Below are positions 1-8,786 of a stretch of 38,395 nt of DNA, piece by piece. Positions within the stretch are counted from its first letter, which is position 1. Every line of letters begins with the position of its first letter. Made by a program: the position numbers and the translations under genes. The notes under the pieces are model-generated. The model ran no database searches, was not told the origin of the DNA, and saw only the letters and a list, made by a program, of their open reading frames with translations. The stretch comes from Candidatus Gastranaerophilales bacterium (lineage in GTDB: Bacteria; Cyanobacteriota; Vampirovibrionia; Gastranaerophilales; Gastranaerophilaceae), in assembly GCA_944325515.1 (NCBI GenBank), contig CALVAO010000019.1, forward strand, positions 1 to 38,395, read 5' to 3'.

Positions 1-74
1 CTTTATTGTAGGATAAAAATACTTTTGTATTTGCATCTTGCTTTTTTATTATTTTTTTATTTGGACACTTGTGC

Positions 75-175
75 CCATCCAGGGAAGGAGATTGCGCGAT
101 ATAATCTTTGTACACGCTCACAGAGCTTCGCCTTCAGACCTAAACGGTCTTGCAGACTTCGTCTTTTCCGGACTT
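75..175. repeat. Rearranged copy of the 158-bp interspersed repeat
   Basis: This stretch holds the end motif CCATCCAGGGAAGGAG followed about 20 bp later by the interior module with AGACCTAAACGGTCT. The two parts are recognisable from the complete copies at 13684-13841 and 37723-37880, but here they are joined in an altered order, so the copy is broken. Short frames across it merely translate the repeat. The rest of 1-600 shows no gene. Confidence 0.75.
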
Positions 176-397
176 ATATATTTATTTACCCCTTTACCCC
201 TTTACCCCCGATTTTCAAGCTGTTCAAGATCTTACACATTAAAAGGTATAATTCCCAGTTGTTAAGATGCTGAAATACGCCTCTATTTATAAACACATAC
301 TTCATCTCTTTTTTATCACTTGACGGCTATTCAGCATGACAGTTATTGTCGGGTTAATGTCCTGCTTACAAATTTTGATTTTTACCGGACAGTTATG

Positions 398-413
398 CCA
401 TCCAGGGAAGGAG
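398..413. repeat. End fragment of the interspersed repeat
   Basis: The isolated 16-bp end motif CCATCCAGGGAAGGAG is followed by GCGCGATATATTG, which resembles the flank of the copy at position 75. It is a remnant in the gene-less leader region of hsp20. Confidence 0.6.
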
Positions 414-619
414 GCGCGATATATTGCGGGAATATTGCAAGAATGAAAGTTAAAGTTTTAAAAAGTCAAAAAATAGAAAAAACTTTTACCCCTCACAACA
501 AAAAAATTTTCATAATTTGAAAAAGTTAATTTTTGGTTAAGAAATTAACTTTCGGGTACAAACAGAGTAATAATATAAGTGTTGAAAGTAACAGGTATGA
601 AATATGAAAGGAGAACATC

Positions 620-1081
620 ATGAAATTCTTAATTAAAAAATCACCGGACAGTTTTATAAAATCTGTTAATGATGAAATCAGTTCTATTTTAAACAGAAAC
701 TTTGACAGCTTTTTCCCTGAGTATATTTATAATGAAGATATGGAAGCAGAGAAATTTGCAATGCCGGTAGAACTTCACGAGAAAGATAAAGAGTACAGCG
801 TTAAGGCTGAACTTCCTGGAGTTAAAAAGGAAGATTTAGATATAGATATAGACAAAAACCATATTACTATTAATGCTAAAAAAGAAGAAGAGCATAAGGA
901 GGATACTAAGGGATACAGAAAATCTGAATTTAGATATGGTGAATTTTCAAGAACCGTATATTTCCCGCAAGAAATAGATGTTGAGAAAACAACAGCTAAA
1001 CTTGAACACGGTATACTGGCTATTACTGCACCAAAGCTTGCAGCTGAAAAAGGCGATATTAAAAAATTGACAGTAGATTAA
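620..1081 (+). CDS. Small heat shock protein, Hsp20/alpha-crystallin family
   Basis: This is an ATP-independent holdase chaperone that binds unfolding proteins in the cytoplasm. The 153-residue length is normal for the family. Residues 1-45 form a variable N-terminal arm. The alpha-crystallin domain runs from about 47 to 140 and contains ELPGVKKEDLDIDI, the loop GYRKSEFRYGEFSRTVYFP, and the closing strand HGILAITAPK, all at the expected places. The tail ends IKKLTVD, a weak version of the C-terminal I-x-I anchor. The start is supported by AAAGGAG 8 nt upstream. The gene is monocistronic: a strong hairpin terminator lies 24 bp after the stop. I saw no clear heat-shock promoter or CIRCE-type operator. 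Confidence 0.95.
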   Translation: MKFLIKKSPDSFIKSVNDEISSILNRNFDSFFPEYIYNEDMEAEKFAMPVELHEKDKEYSVKAELPGVKKEDLDIDIDKNHITINAKKEEEHKEDTKGYRKSEFRYGEFSRTVYFPQEIDVEKTTAKLEHGILAITAPKLAAEKGDIKKLTVD

Positions 1082-1104
1082 TTATCTGCAAAGTGAAACC
1101 TAAT

Positions 1105-1141
1105 AAACGGGCGCAGCGCTATTAAGCGCTGCGCCCGTTTT
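1105..1141 (+). terminator. Rho-independent terminator after hsp20
   Basis: A perfect 16-bp stem (1105-1120 with 1125-1140), a 4-nt ATTA loop and a short T run at the end. It is GC-rich in an AT-rich setting. It may also stop minus-strand transcription from the biosynthetic operon ending at 1168, although the T run is short on that side. Confidence 0.9.
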
Positions 1142-1167
1142 GTAAATCCATTTGCCGCCGTTTAGCT

Positions 1168-2043
1168 TTAACTTTTTTTATCTCTAAAAAAATCAAAAAA
1201 ATGATAAAACTGATATGGATATTTTAAAGTATATTTTTCTAAAAATTCTACATATTCTTTTTCTAACCTTTTTAAACGAGCTGCACGTTTTTCATCGGCT
1301 AAAAAAACAAATTCTTCTGTATATATAATATAATTTTTGTGTTCTTTAGCACAAACTATGAAATATATTGGACATTCCATTATTAATGCAAATTTAAGCG
1401 TACCTAAAGGCAGGTATATTTTTTGTCCCAAAAAATCAGCTTCATATACAGTATTGCTATTTTGTGCAGAAACTCTATCTCCTGCCATAAATACAATTTC
1501 CCCATTTTTTAACCGCTCGGAAATAATAATTGAGGTTTCTGCGCTGATGTTTTCAACAGGAAAAACTTCAATATTCACTTTAACGGCAAGTGTTTTTAAA
1601 AAATTATTAAAAACCTCGCAAGCATCTGATTGCAGAAATATATTTGCCCGCTTTGCATCCGGCAGACTAAGTAAAGAACGTAGTATTTCAATATTTCCGA
1701 TATGTGAATTAATAAAAAAAGCGCCGTTAAAAACTTTAGGGTTTTTGATTTCAAATGTTTCAGTACTCATATCGCCGCAAAATGAGACAAATTTATCTAC
1801 AAGAGCATTGCCATAGTTTAAAAATTGTTTAAAACTGCTTATCAAAGGAGGTTTTCCTAATATTTTATAAAATTTGAAAGAGGCATTTCTTCTTTCTTTT
1901 GCTGTTAAAAATACTGTAACCACAACAAAAAAAGCAATTATTCTTAAAGCCGCTGTGCCGAATATCCGGTAGATATAATAGCTGACAAGAAGTCTTCCCG
2001 TTCCTGCGCCTTGCTCTTTCATCTGAAACCAGTTTTTAGTCAT
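1168..2043 (-). CDS. LpxL/HtrB-like lipid acyltransferase (COG4261 type, ApeJ-like)
   Basis: This is probably a membrane-associated acyltransferase that attaches an acyl chain to a lipid anchor. The catalytic HX4E motif reads HIGNIE, after FFINSH, in the middle of the protein. The N-terminus WFQMKEQGAGTGRLL matches the recalled start of COG4261 proteins found in aryl polyene clusters. A hydrophobic segment (IIAFFVVVTVFLTA) follows. I chose the ATG at 2043 because GGAG lies 7 nt upstream; an ATG at 2088 opens a longer frame but has no ribosome binding site. It is the last gene of the minus-strand biosynthetic operon, 59 bp after the exporter gene. The exact acceptor lipid cannot be read from the sequence. 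Confidence 0.8.
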   Translation of the reverse strand: MTKNWFQMKEQGAGTGRLLVSYYIYRIFGTAALRIIAFFVVVTVFLTAKERRNASFKFYKILGKPPLISSFKQFLNYGNALVDKFVSFCGDMSTETFEIKNPKVFNGAFFINSHIGNIEILRSLLSLPDAKRANIFLQSDACEVFNNFLKTLAVKVNIEVFPVENISAETSIIISERLKNGEIVFMAGDRVSAQNSNTVYEADFLGQKIYLPLGTLKFALIMECPIYFIVCAKEHKNYIIYTEEFVFLADEKRAARLKRLEKEYVEFLEKYTLKYPYQFYHFFDFFRDKKS

Positions 2044-2102
2044 GAACACACTCCAGAAGGGGATAATCATGCGCGCCAGGAGTGTCATATACGCAATTAA
2101 CT

Positions 2103-4103
2103 TTAAATTTCTTTTTGTGTTCGGTTCTGCTTCTCATTTTTTGATTTTATCATAAATAAGCTCAAGATGTATGAAGTTACAATCCCTAAAAATACTGTCA
2201 TACCCAGAGAGCTTATAAGCTGAAAACTTGTGAAAGAAAGCAGAAAAAATGAGAATGCGGTAGAAACGCATGAAAGAAATACTGCATCTTTTGACTTTTC
2301 GCTTCCGTTAGCGCGGAATATCGAATAATCAAGTGTAAACCCGATTATTAAAAATACTCCGAGCAGATGGAACATATTTATTTTTATTCCGAAAAGACTT
2401 ATTAAGCAAATAGAAAACAGTGCACCTAAAAGAGGTGATGCAATTATTCCGGCAGCTTTCTTTATACCGTATGCAGCGCTTAAGAATAAATAAAGTATTA
2501 TAAACATGAGCGGGCTGAATTTTATGCATTCTTTCCGAAGGTGTTCAAGATGTTTAGATATTTCATCCGCCGGATTTATAGAATTTTCTTGATGTCTGGT
2601 TGTAATAATATATGATGTCCGGCTGTCAAGCATAAATTTTGGATTCAGAGGAAAAGCTTCCGGGTCATAAATCTTGCTGCTTTGTTTGATAAGCTCATTT
2701 CTTTTCTCTTTGCTTAAAAAAGTTCCATATTTATTTAAATTATTCTGATAAAGCGTTTTAACGAGTTTTAAATTTGCGGTTTGTTTTTCTCTGGAGGCTA
2801 TAAAATTAGACAGCCCTATTGTATCTGAAAGCTGAAGTGTTTCTTCTTTTTTTAGTATGTCGTTTACGGAATTTCCGTTAATCAAAATAAATTCAAAAGA
2901 CTGCGGATTAAAAACTTTTTTATAAAGAGTTTCTGATTCCAGAAGATTTTTAGGCGGCGTATAAAAATTTTTAATATTGTCATTAAATTCAATCCTGCTT
3001 CCGCCAAGAATCATAACAATAAAGACTGTTACAAAAATATATGGCTTCAATTGGTCGATATTCAATTTAGGCAGCTTTCCGCCTTCATATCCTTTACCTT
3101 GAAGCATAATTAGTACATAAGAGTAAACTCCGACAAGACCGGCAGATGTAAAGATTGAAATTTGTCGTAAAACTTCTATGTCCGAAAACAAAAGAATTAA
3201 GAAAGCAAAAACTGTAGTAAGCATAGATGCCGTAAGGCTTTTAATAAATCCTTTTTCATTTGCAGTCAAGTAATAATGCAGAGAATAATCAAGGCTTATA
3301 CCGATTAAAGAGGTCGAAAAAACGAATGTTAAGACATGAAGTTTATGAAAAATCAAAGATGAAACTGCATAGCCGGTCATAAATCCAAATAAAATACTTA
3401 GTGCGATATGAATAAGGATTTTGGCGGACTTGAAATAAAGTTTGCACAATATAATAAGTGCAATTGTTGAAATTAGGCATATAATATTAATTTCAATATT
3501 GGATTTTGTGCTGGTAATATATGAATGGATAGGTGTCCCTGTAAGATAGATATTTGCATCTTTTACGGATTTCTGCATATTTATTATATCTTGAATGTCA
3601 TTATTGTTCTGAATTTCTTTGTGTATAACCGTATAGTATTTATCACCATATTTTCTCTCTTCGTTTGGCATAAGATTTGAATTGCTCATAACAAAATCTG
3701 ATGCCAGAAGATAAGGGTCTTTATCAAGCGGTGCCAGATAGAGCCCTAATGGATTGTATAAGCTTTCAAGCGCATTTTTTTCTATCTGTCTGTAATTTTT
3801 TTGTTCAAGAAGTTTTTCAGTATCTTTGCTTAAAAAATTGGCAGGGTATTCACTGTAAATGTCAAGAATGTCTTTAAAGCTTGTTTTGCCGCTATTTAAC
3901 TCTGCTTTTATGTTTTCTACTGTATCAAAATCAGTGCTTTCTATTATTATATTCAAAGTTTTGGACGCAATTTTTGCAAGTTTTGCAAGATGAGAAGCTG
4001 AGTCCAAAAATGCATCACTGAGTTCTGTTTCTACAGGTTTTGCCATAATTATACCGGATACAAAAAGAACTATTGAGAGTATAATAAAAATCCATCTTTT
4101 CAT
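2103..4103 (-). CDS. RND/MMPL-type lipid exporter (ApeM-like)
   Basis: An inner-membrane RND-superfamily transporter of 666 residues. It has the two-fold layout of the family: TM1 at residues 5-21, a large periplasmic loop to about 200, a bundle of about five helices to about 350, a second periplasmic loop, and a second bundle to the C-terminus. Each bundle has the matching motif with an intramembrane Asp (IGISLDYSLH and IGFTLDYSIF), as expected for proton coupling. Its start overlaps the end of the LolA-like gene by 4 nt (ATGA), so translation is probably coupled. With the adjacent periplasmic carrier, its likely job is to move the cluster's lipid product out of the inner membrane. It is somewhat shorter than typical members (about 750-800 aa). 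Confidence 0.88.
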   Translation of the reverse strand: MKRWIFIILSIVLFVSGIIMAKPVETELSDAFLDSASHLAKLAKIASKTLNIIIESTDFDTVENIKAELNSGKTSFKDILDIYSEYPANFLSKDTEKLLEQKNYRQIEKNALESLYNPLGLYLAPLDKDPYLLASDFVMSNSNLMPNEERKYGDKYYTVIHKEIQNNNDIQDIINMQKSVKDANIYLTGTPIHSYITSTKSNIEINIICLISTIALIILCKLYFKSAKILIHIALSILFGFMTGYAVSSLIFHKLHVLTFVFSTSLIGISLDYSLHYYLTANEKGFIKSLTASMLTTVFAFLILLFSDIEVLRQISIFTSAGLVGVYSYVLIMLQGKGYEGGKLPKLNIDQLKPYIFVTVFIVMILGGSRIEFNDNIKNFYTPPKNLLESETLYKKVFNPQSFEFILINGNSVNDILKKEETLQLSDTIGLSNFIASREKQTANLKLVKTLYQNNLNKYGTFLSKEKRNELIKQSSKIYDPEAFPLNPKFMLDSRTSYIITTRHQENSINPADEISKHLEHLRKECIKFSPLMFIILYLFLSAAYGIKKAAGIIASPLLGALFSICLISLFGIKINMFHLLGVFLIIGFTLDYSIFRANGSEKSKDAVFLSCVSTAFSFFLLSFTSFQLISSLGMTVFLGIVTSYILSLFMIKSKNEKQNRTQKEI

Positions 4104-4618
4104 TTTTTAAACCATATTGTTGTTTTTACGGAATCCATACTTAGTATTATCATTTTGGTAATCATACTCTGATTACCTTCTATCTCTATAGATTTAAGAT
4201 AGTTGTATGAAGGTGATTCCGCCTTTGGAATCATGCCAAGATTCCAATTCTCCGCATTTTGAGTAAAATAAAATTTAAAATCTTTTTCTATTTTGGAATA
4301 AGATTTATTTGAAATGGCATTTATTATGCTGTTAATCTGCCTGTATTCTCTAGATGTATAGGAAACAGTACTTTTAATCGGCTCTGTTGTATAAAAAGTA
4401 ACGCCTTTATTCTTTTCGTACTTAAAATCTCCGGAAGATTTCAATATTATTTGGGAATTTTTCATAAATTTTTCTTGATAAAATTTACATTCTACATCTC
4501 CGAAAGCAGGAACTTTATTAATAATATTTTCAAGTTTTTGTTCATGTTCAAAAACATTCGCGTGTGCTGATAATATGCCCAATAATATAATAAATAGTAT
4601 TCCGATAAGTTTATTCAT
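4100..4618 (-). CDS. LolA-like periplasmic lipid carrier (ApeL-like)
   Basis: A 172-residue exported protein. Residues 1-20 are a clear signal peptide ending SAHA. The remainder has the mixed beta pattern of LolA-like carriers, with phrases such as FYQEKFMKNSQIILKSSGDFKYEK and GVTFYTTEPIKS early on and a C-terminal strand ending in WFKK. In aryl polyene clusters a LolA-like protein sits next to the RND exporter and is thought to shuttle the product across the periplasm; the same neighbours are present here. It overlaps the thioesterase gene by 8 nt at its start and the exporter gene by 4 nt at its end. It is not the housekeeping LolA by context. Confidence 0.8.
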   Translation of the reverse strand: MNKLIGILFIILLGILSAHANVFEHEQKLENIINKVPAFGDVECKFYQEKFMKNSQIILKSSGDFKYEKNKGVTFYTTEPIKSTVSYTSREYRQINSIINAISNKSYSKIEKDFKFYFTQNAENWNLGMIPKAESPSYNYLKSIEIEGNQSMITKMIILSMDSVKTTIWFKK

Positions 4619-5021
4619 TATACTCCTCTACTGCTCTGGTCAATTTTTTGGGGGCTTCAAAAAGCGTTGTCCCAGTTTTTACATCCACCGCCATTTGCAT
4701 TGTTGATGCACTCATTATTTTTTCATCATCCAGATAAATATTATATTTTATAACAATTGCAGGTTCAAGTTGTTTCAGAATACATTCCACCGTGAGATTG
4801 TCGCCGAACTTTGCAGATTTAATATATTTCAAATCCATTTTTGCTATAGGATACATTACGCCGTCATTGTACATAGAGGTATAATTATATCTTAATTTTT
4901 CAAAGAAATCGCACCTTGCTTCTTCCAAATATTTGACATAATTGCCGTGCCATACAATATTCATCGGATCTATATCATAAAATGGTACTTTTATTCTGGT
5001 TCTGGTTTTTATTTCTTTCAT
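4611..5021 (-). CDS. Hot-dog acyl thioesterase, 4HBT/YbgC family (ApeK-like)
   Basis: A single hot-dog domain of 136 residues. The N-terminal motif FYDIDPMNIVWHGNYVKYLE carries the catalytic Asp and the W-H-G-N-Y signature of YbgC-like acyl-CoA/acyl-ACP thioesterases. I chose the ATG at 5021, which has AGGA 9 nt upstream; a TTG at 5030 sits too close to that site. The gene begins 12 nt after the stop of the ligase gene and overlaps the LolA-like gene. Likely roles are releasing the finished chain or editing stalled carrier proteins; the sequence does not separate these. Confidence 0.87.
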   Translation of the reverse strand: MKEIKTRTRIKVPFYDIDPMNIVWHGNYVKYLEEARCDFFEKLRYNYTSMYNDGVMYPIAKMDLKYIKSAKFGDNLTVECILKQLEPAIVIKYNIYLDDEKIMSASTMQMAVDVKTGTTLFEAPKKLTRAVEEYNE

Positions 5022-5032
5022 AATTAACAATC

Positions 5033-6478
5033 CTATAAAGTGTTTTTTAGAGGCAGAGTACCGCTTGAATATGTCCGCTGCATATCTTCATATTTATAAT
5101 TAATGCTGGTTTCACTCTTTTGTAATGTTAAAATAATGTTTTTATCCGGACGTATTATATTTGTAAATTTAATTTTCCTTATTTGTCCTCTTCTGCAATC
5201 AATACCGAATGCTTGTTTTGCAAAAAAGTTTGCGTAAAAAAGCTGAACGACTCCGGCAAGTACCGGAACTTCCGGAAAATGACCGCGGAAAAAGTTGCTG
5301 TCTTTCAAGAAACAAAGTTCAAACCTCGCTGAATCATTAGTGATATTTCTTGATAAAATCAGCGGAAACGAAAGGTTTATATCAAAGATTTCTTCAATTC
5401 TTTTTTTGTCAATTTTGCCGTTTGCAGTTTTAGGAATCTCATCAATAAACTTCCACTTTTGCGGAATAACTTCAAATTTATCATTCAAATATGATTTAGC
5501 TTTTTTGACAAGGTTAAGTTTACCGTCTTTTATGAGAAGTTCTTGACCTAATTCATTGAGCACTGCTATTACAGCTATTTTTTTTGAATATTCAAAACAA
5601 TAGCAGTCTGATATTATGCCGTATGTTTTAATTTCATTTTCGATATCTTCTGCCGAAACTCTTTTTTCTTGTATTTTTAAAACTCTGTCGCATCTGCCTA
5701 AAAGTTCAATACAGCCGTCTATTTCCTTTACTCTATCTCCAATTAGTTGAATATTATTTAAAGAATATGCGGTTTTTATCTTTGTATATTCTTTTGCAGA
5801 TGTAATTATATTAATCCCTTTTAAAAGTTTAAGCTTCGGAGTTTTATAAGTTTCTCTGTAACCAATTGTTCCGGTTTCGGAACTGCCATATATCTCTATA
5901 ACTCTTTTGGAAATCTTTTGAGCATATTCAAAAGTGCTGTCCTGCAATTTTGAACCGGCTGTTATAATTATTTCTAATTTAAATTCCGGAATAATGTTAT
6001 ATTTTTCCATTATGCTTAGAAAAGAGGGAGTTGTTACAAGCCCGGAATTCGGTGTTTTTATATCCTCGGGATAATTAATTCTATCCGTATTAATAATACA
6101 TCCGGCATACATTCCAAGAAGCAGAAAACATGTCATCCCGAAACGGTGATTAACTGTTGTTGTCGTAAAAAGTTCAAGCCCTTCTGTAAGTTTGAATTCT
6201 TCCTGCATATCTCCGCTTTCAACAAACATATTATCTAATGCAGTTTTTACACATTTTGATTCGGCTGTTGAGCCGCTTGTTAGGAAGCTTATTTCTTTTG
6301 TGTTATCAAGTTCCTTCAATATATCAATAAAAGGCTTTGCACTGTTATCACAATCAGAAGAAGAGGCTTTCAAAATTTGTTTTATATCCTTGACAGTATA
6401 ACTTCGTTTTGCATTCTTAAAAACAATACTGTTCTCTTCTTGATATTTAGAAAAATATTCGGACAAATTAGCAGTCAT
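5033..6478 (-). CDS. Acyl-ACP ligase fused to a FabZ/ApeI-like dehydratase
   Basis: Two enzymes in one 481-residue chain. Residues 1-365 are an adenylate-forming ligase: the phosphate-binding motif SFLTSGSTAESK (64-75), YGSSETGT (197-204), the hinge GRCDRVLK (261-268), and PKTANGKIDK (349-358) with the catalytic Lys. Residues 371-481 are a hot-dog dehydratase with RGHFPEVPVLAGV (398-410), including the catalytic His. In E. coli-type aryl polyene clusters these are separate adjacent genes (apeH and apeI), so the fusion supports a shared pathway: loading a starter acid onto the carrier protein and dehydrating each extended intermediate. A good site, AGAGGAAGT, precedes the ATG directly. The start overlaps the upstream membrane protein gene by 11 nt. 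Confidence 0.88.
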   Translation of the reverse strand: MTANLSEYFSKYQEENSIVFKNAKRSYTVKDIKQILKASSSDCDNSAKPFIDILKELDNTKEISFLTSGSTAESKCVKTALDNMFVESGDMQEEFKLTEGLELFTTTTVNHRFGMTCFLLLGMYAGCIINTDRINYPEDIKTPNSGLVTTPSFLSIMEKYNIIPEFKLEIIITAGSKLQDSTFEYAQKISKRVIEIYGSSETGTIGYRETYKTPKLKLLKGINIITSAKEYTKIKTAYSLNNIQLIGDRVKEIDGCIELLGRCDRVLKIQEKRVSAEDIENEIKTYGIISDCYCFEYSKKIAVIAVLNELGQELLIKDGKLNLVKKAKSYLNDKFEVIPQKWKFIDEIPKTANGKIDKKRIEEIFDINLSFPLILSRNITNDSARFELCFLKDSNFFRGHFPEVPVLAGVVQLFYANFFAKQAFGIDCRRGQIRKIKFTNIIRPDKNIILTLQKSETSINYKYEDMQRTYSSGTLPLKNTL

Positions 6479-6917
6479 ACTTCCTCTTAAAATTAATTCT
6501 TACTATATATTCTATAACAAAAAACGTTCCGACAAGGATATAGGATATAAATCCGTTATATAATGCCCAGATTTCTTTTGACATAAAGACTGTATAAAGG
6601 GAAATCAGAAAGTTAATAAACGTAAAAACCGCCCATATATAGGTCAGATTTCTTGTATATTTCATTGTTTCTGCGCCGGCATCAGGGTTTTCTGCGAGTG
6701 CAATTTTTTGTATAACAGTTTTTTCTTGAAATAGTGAAGAAAAAAATACTATGAAGAATCCGAAATTAACTATCGGCGGATAGTATTTGAAGAAAATCAA
6801 ATCTGTATAATGAAACGCGAAAATTACGGCAAACATTACAATAAACGGCATGATGGCTTTTAGAATTTCAACCGGCGTTTTTCCTTGAATTGTGTTTTTA
6901 TTAATATTCTTTTTCAT
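6468..6917 (-). CDS. COG4648-like integral membrane protein (ApeG-like)
   Basis: A 149-residue protein with about four transmembrane segments (near 23-44, 47-62, 92-112 and 120-140), a positively charged N-terminus (MKKNINKN) and a charged C-terminus. Its size, helix layout and position between the acyl carrier and ligase genes match the uncharacterised COG4648 membrane protein of aryl polyene clusters; the family call rests mainly on that context. The phrase QEKTVIQKIALAENPDAG lies in a cytoplasmic loop. No catalytic motif is visible. A gap of 64 bp separates it from the second carrier protein gene. Confidence 0.65.
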   Translation of the reverse strand: MKKNINKNTIQGKTPVEILKAIMPFIVMFAVIFAFHYTDLIFFKYYPPIVNFGFFIVFFSSLFQEKTVIQKIALAENPDAGAETMKYTRNLTYIWAVFTFINFLISLYTVFMSKEIWALYNGFISYILVGTFFVIEYIVRINFKRKYDC

Positions 6918-6981
6918 CCGCTTTATAATTTGTATCAGAATTCCAACCTCTGCAAATATTGTTTGTAAAGCCGGAACAAGC

Positions 6982-7230
6982 TTAAATTAAAGCAAATACA
7001 GCTTCAACGACATCATTGACGGTTTTGATTTTTTTAAACTCCGCCGGCGGCAGTTTTTTATCCGTAAATTTCTGCATTCTAACAGCAATGTCAACAGCAT
7101 CAATACTATCCAGATCCAAATCTTCAAACAAATTAGATTCCATCTTTATATCTTCTTCCCGGATTTCCAATTCGTCAACAAGAATTTTCTTTAATTCTTC
7201 AAAAATCTGTTCTTTAGAATATTCAGCCAT
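6982..7230 (-). CDS. Acyl carrier protein (second of a pair)
   Basis: An 82-residue acyl carrier protein with the phosphopantetheine attachment Ser in DLDLDSIDAVDIA. It is acidic and helical, as expected. I chose the ATG at 7230 (MAEYSKEQ) because GGAG lies 10 nt upstream; the longer frame would begin inside the previous gene without a site. The start overlaps the end of the first carrier gene by 8 nt. Paired carriers (ApeE and ApeF) are typical of aryl polyene clusters, one usually loading the starter and one the growing chain; which is which here is not resolved. Confidence 0.93.
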   Translation of the reverse strand: MAEYSKEQIFEELKKILVDELEIREEDIKMESNLFEDLDLDSIDAVDIAVRMQKFTDKKLPPAEFKKIKTVNDVVEAVFALI

Positions 7231-7480
7231 TAATTTTCGACTCCACAAGTTTACTTAAAGTATTAATAGAATAAAAGTATTTTTTGTTTTCTTCTCTGTC
7301 AGAGTCCAGAGTAATATTATACTTTTTCTTTAATGCCATTCCGAGTTCAAGAGCGTCGATTGAGTCAAGCCCCAATCCTTCACCAAACAACGGTTCATCG
7401 TCTTTTATATCTTCTGCATTAATCTCTTCAAGAGCAAGAGATGTAATAATTAAGTTTTTTAATTCAGTCTTTATGTCCAT
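7223..7480 (-). CDS. Acyl carrier protein (first of a pair)
   Basis: An 85-residue carrier protein with the phosphopantetheine site in GLGLDSIDALELG. It differs clearly from the adjacent second carrier, so the pair is not a recent duplication. There is no Shine-Dalgarno sequence before the ATG. Instead TATAAT lies 6 nt upstream, a layout that could give an internal leaderless transcript, although coupling to the acyltransferase gene that ends 12 nt upstream is equally possible. Confidence 0.93.
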   Translation of the reverse strand: MDIKTELKNLIITSLALEEINAEDIKDDEPLFGEGLGLDSIDALELGMALKKKYNITLDSDREENKKYFYSINTLSKLVESKING

Positions 7481-7492
7481 ACCGATATTATA

Positions 7493-8203
7493 TCACAAAT
7501 CATAAAGTATTTTTTCAATCTGATTTGTAATTTCTTTTTTTGTTACAATTTCACTTTCATTTTTATACTGTTTAATGTCAATTTCCGGAAATTGTTCTAT
7601 TTCAAATGTAACAGTTTTGCTTCCTACTGCATAGAAAGGCTGGTTTATAAAAAGAAAATCATCATCAGAAAAAATTCTTATCGGGACAATATTTTTTTCT
7701 GCATTTAGAGCAACCAGAGAGGCTCCTTTTTTAATTTTTAAATGTTCATTTTTTCTATGCCTGATTCCTGTAGGGAAGATTATTATATTAAATCCCTTAT
7801 CCAGCATAAACTTTGTTTCTCGCTTCAGCTCTTCCGGTTCGATGTCATTTGTTATAAAAATACTGCCGATTATGTTTTTTAGAATGGGATTTTGTGCCAA
7901 TTCTTTTTTTACAAAACAGGTGCTTCTGGGAATTAAACTCATAAGTATTACGATATCTATAAAGCTCGGGTGAGTTGCTACTATAATTTTATTTTCAATT
8001 TTATCAAGCTTTTTAATATTCAGCCTTATAAGTCCAACACAAACAAGAAAATTGATAAAAATTTTCCATAATCTGCGGATTATATCAGAGCATAGTTCTT
8101 TGTTTTCTTTTATGAACGGAAAAAGAAAGAAGTTGCATATAACAGAACCTAACCCAAAAATAAGAAAACCTGTACCTGCAAGCAGTGCGCGCCAGAATTT
8201 CAT
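7493..8203 (-). CDS. PlsC-like 1-acyl-glycerol-phosphate-type acyltransferase (ApeD-like)
   Basis: A 236-residue acyltransferase of the PlsC superfamily. The catalytic HX4D motif reads THPSFID, and the second block PTGIRHRKNE stands where the family has its acceptor-binding motif. An N-terminal hydrophobic region (ALLAGTGFLIFGLGSV and following) anchors it to the membrane. AGAGGAT upstream supports the ATG at 8203, and only 1 bp separates it from the ketosynthase-like gene, so the two are co-transcribed. The likely role is acyl transfer to a glycerol or phospholipid anchor during assembly of the cluster product. Confidence 0.85.
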   Translation of the reverse strand: MKFWRALLAGTGFLIFGLGSVICNFFLFPFIKENKELCSDIIRRLWKIFINFLVCVGLIRLNIKKLDKIENKIIVATHPSFIDIVILMSLIPRSTCFVKKELAQNPILKNIIGSIFITNDIEPEELKRETKFMLDKGFNIIIFPTGIRHRKNEHLKIKKGASLVALNAEKNIVPIRIFSDDDFLFINQPFYAVGSKTVTFEIEQFPEIDIKQYKNESEIVTKKEITNQIEKILYDL

Positions 8204-8204
8204 A

Positions 8205-8786
8205 TTAATTTATCCTCTCAATTTTGCATAATCTGGAGTTAAACATATGAGTTTTTCCCTCCAGAAAATCTATAAAATTGCTGAATTCATCGGAGTTGTT
8301 ATCTTCTCCATTCGTTATACGGCATTTAATTCCGCCTTCATTTTGGGAAACTACAGCCGCAGTTCCTACTTTATCAGCATAGCAGAATAATGTTTTATCC
8401 GCGTTAGATAGGACGGATTTTACAAGTCCGGAAGACAGCGTATTTTCAGCGGAAGCAATCGCATAATACGGTATATTTAATTTTTTATATAATGTAAAAA
8501 ATCCCGCCGGATAATTATGCACAGAACCGGAAAACTGTGCAGGTGAAACTTCATTCATCTCACTGTATTGCTCAATAATGGTTTTTAGCCGTGTAAATTC
8601 TCCGTATCTGGAAGCAAAAACAATTTCTTTGACGTCCGGATCAAAAACCTTATCCATTACATATAACGCAATTTTATCAACAGGGCTGAGTTTGCGCCTT
8701 TGAAGCGGAGGTATTGCCGTAATGTCAACTTCCTCTGCAGAATTTATATAACAGTATTTTTGAATATAAAAAATCTCTTTTTTCAT
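8205..8786 (-). CDS. Ketosynthase N-terminal-like protein (chain-length-factor type, ApeC-like)
   Basis: A 193-residue protein that corresponds only to the N-terminal half of a beta-ketoacyl synthase (Ketoacyl-synt_2 type). Recognisable blocks are LSPVDKIALYV, VFASRYGEFTRLKTII and SPAQFSGSVHNYPAGFFTL. The catalytic triad is absent, because where the active Cys would be it reads IASAENTLSSG. Such proteins pair with a complete ketosynthase in aryl polyene clusters. I chose the ATG at 8786; a TTG at 8801 extends the frame but would leave only 3 bp to the divergent gene. TATAAT lies 6 nt before this ATG and no Shine-Dalgarno is present. It is the first gene of the minus-strand operon. Confidence 0.82.
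   Translation of the reverse strand: MKKEIFYIQKYCYINSAEEVDITAIPPLQRRKLSPVDKIALYVMDKVFDPDVKEIVFASRYGEFTRLKTIIEQYSEMNEVSPAQFSGSVHNYPAGFFTLYKKLNIPYYAIASAENTLSSGLVKSVLSNADKTLFCYADKVGTAAVVSQNEGGIKCRITNGEDNNSDEFSNFIDFLEGKTHMFNSRLCKIERIN

Noticed and set aside
25..520. Small open frames at the left edge
   Set aside because: They translate the interspersed repeat (the same peptide phrases occur in other copies) and have no ribosome binding sites.
2329..2529. Frame on the same strand within the exporter gene, and many similar frames across genes
   Set aside because: They overlap genes with clear family motifs in another frame and have no signals of their own.
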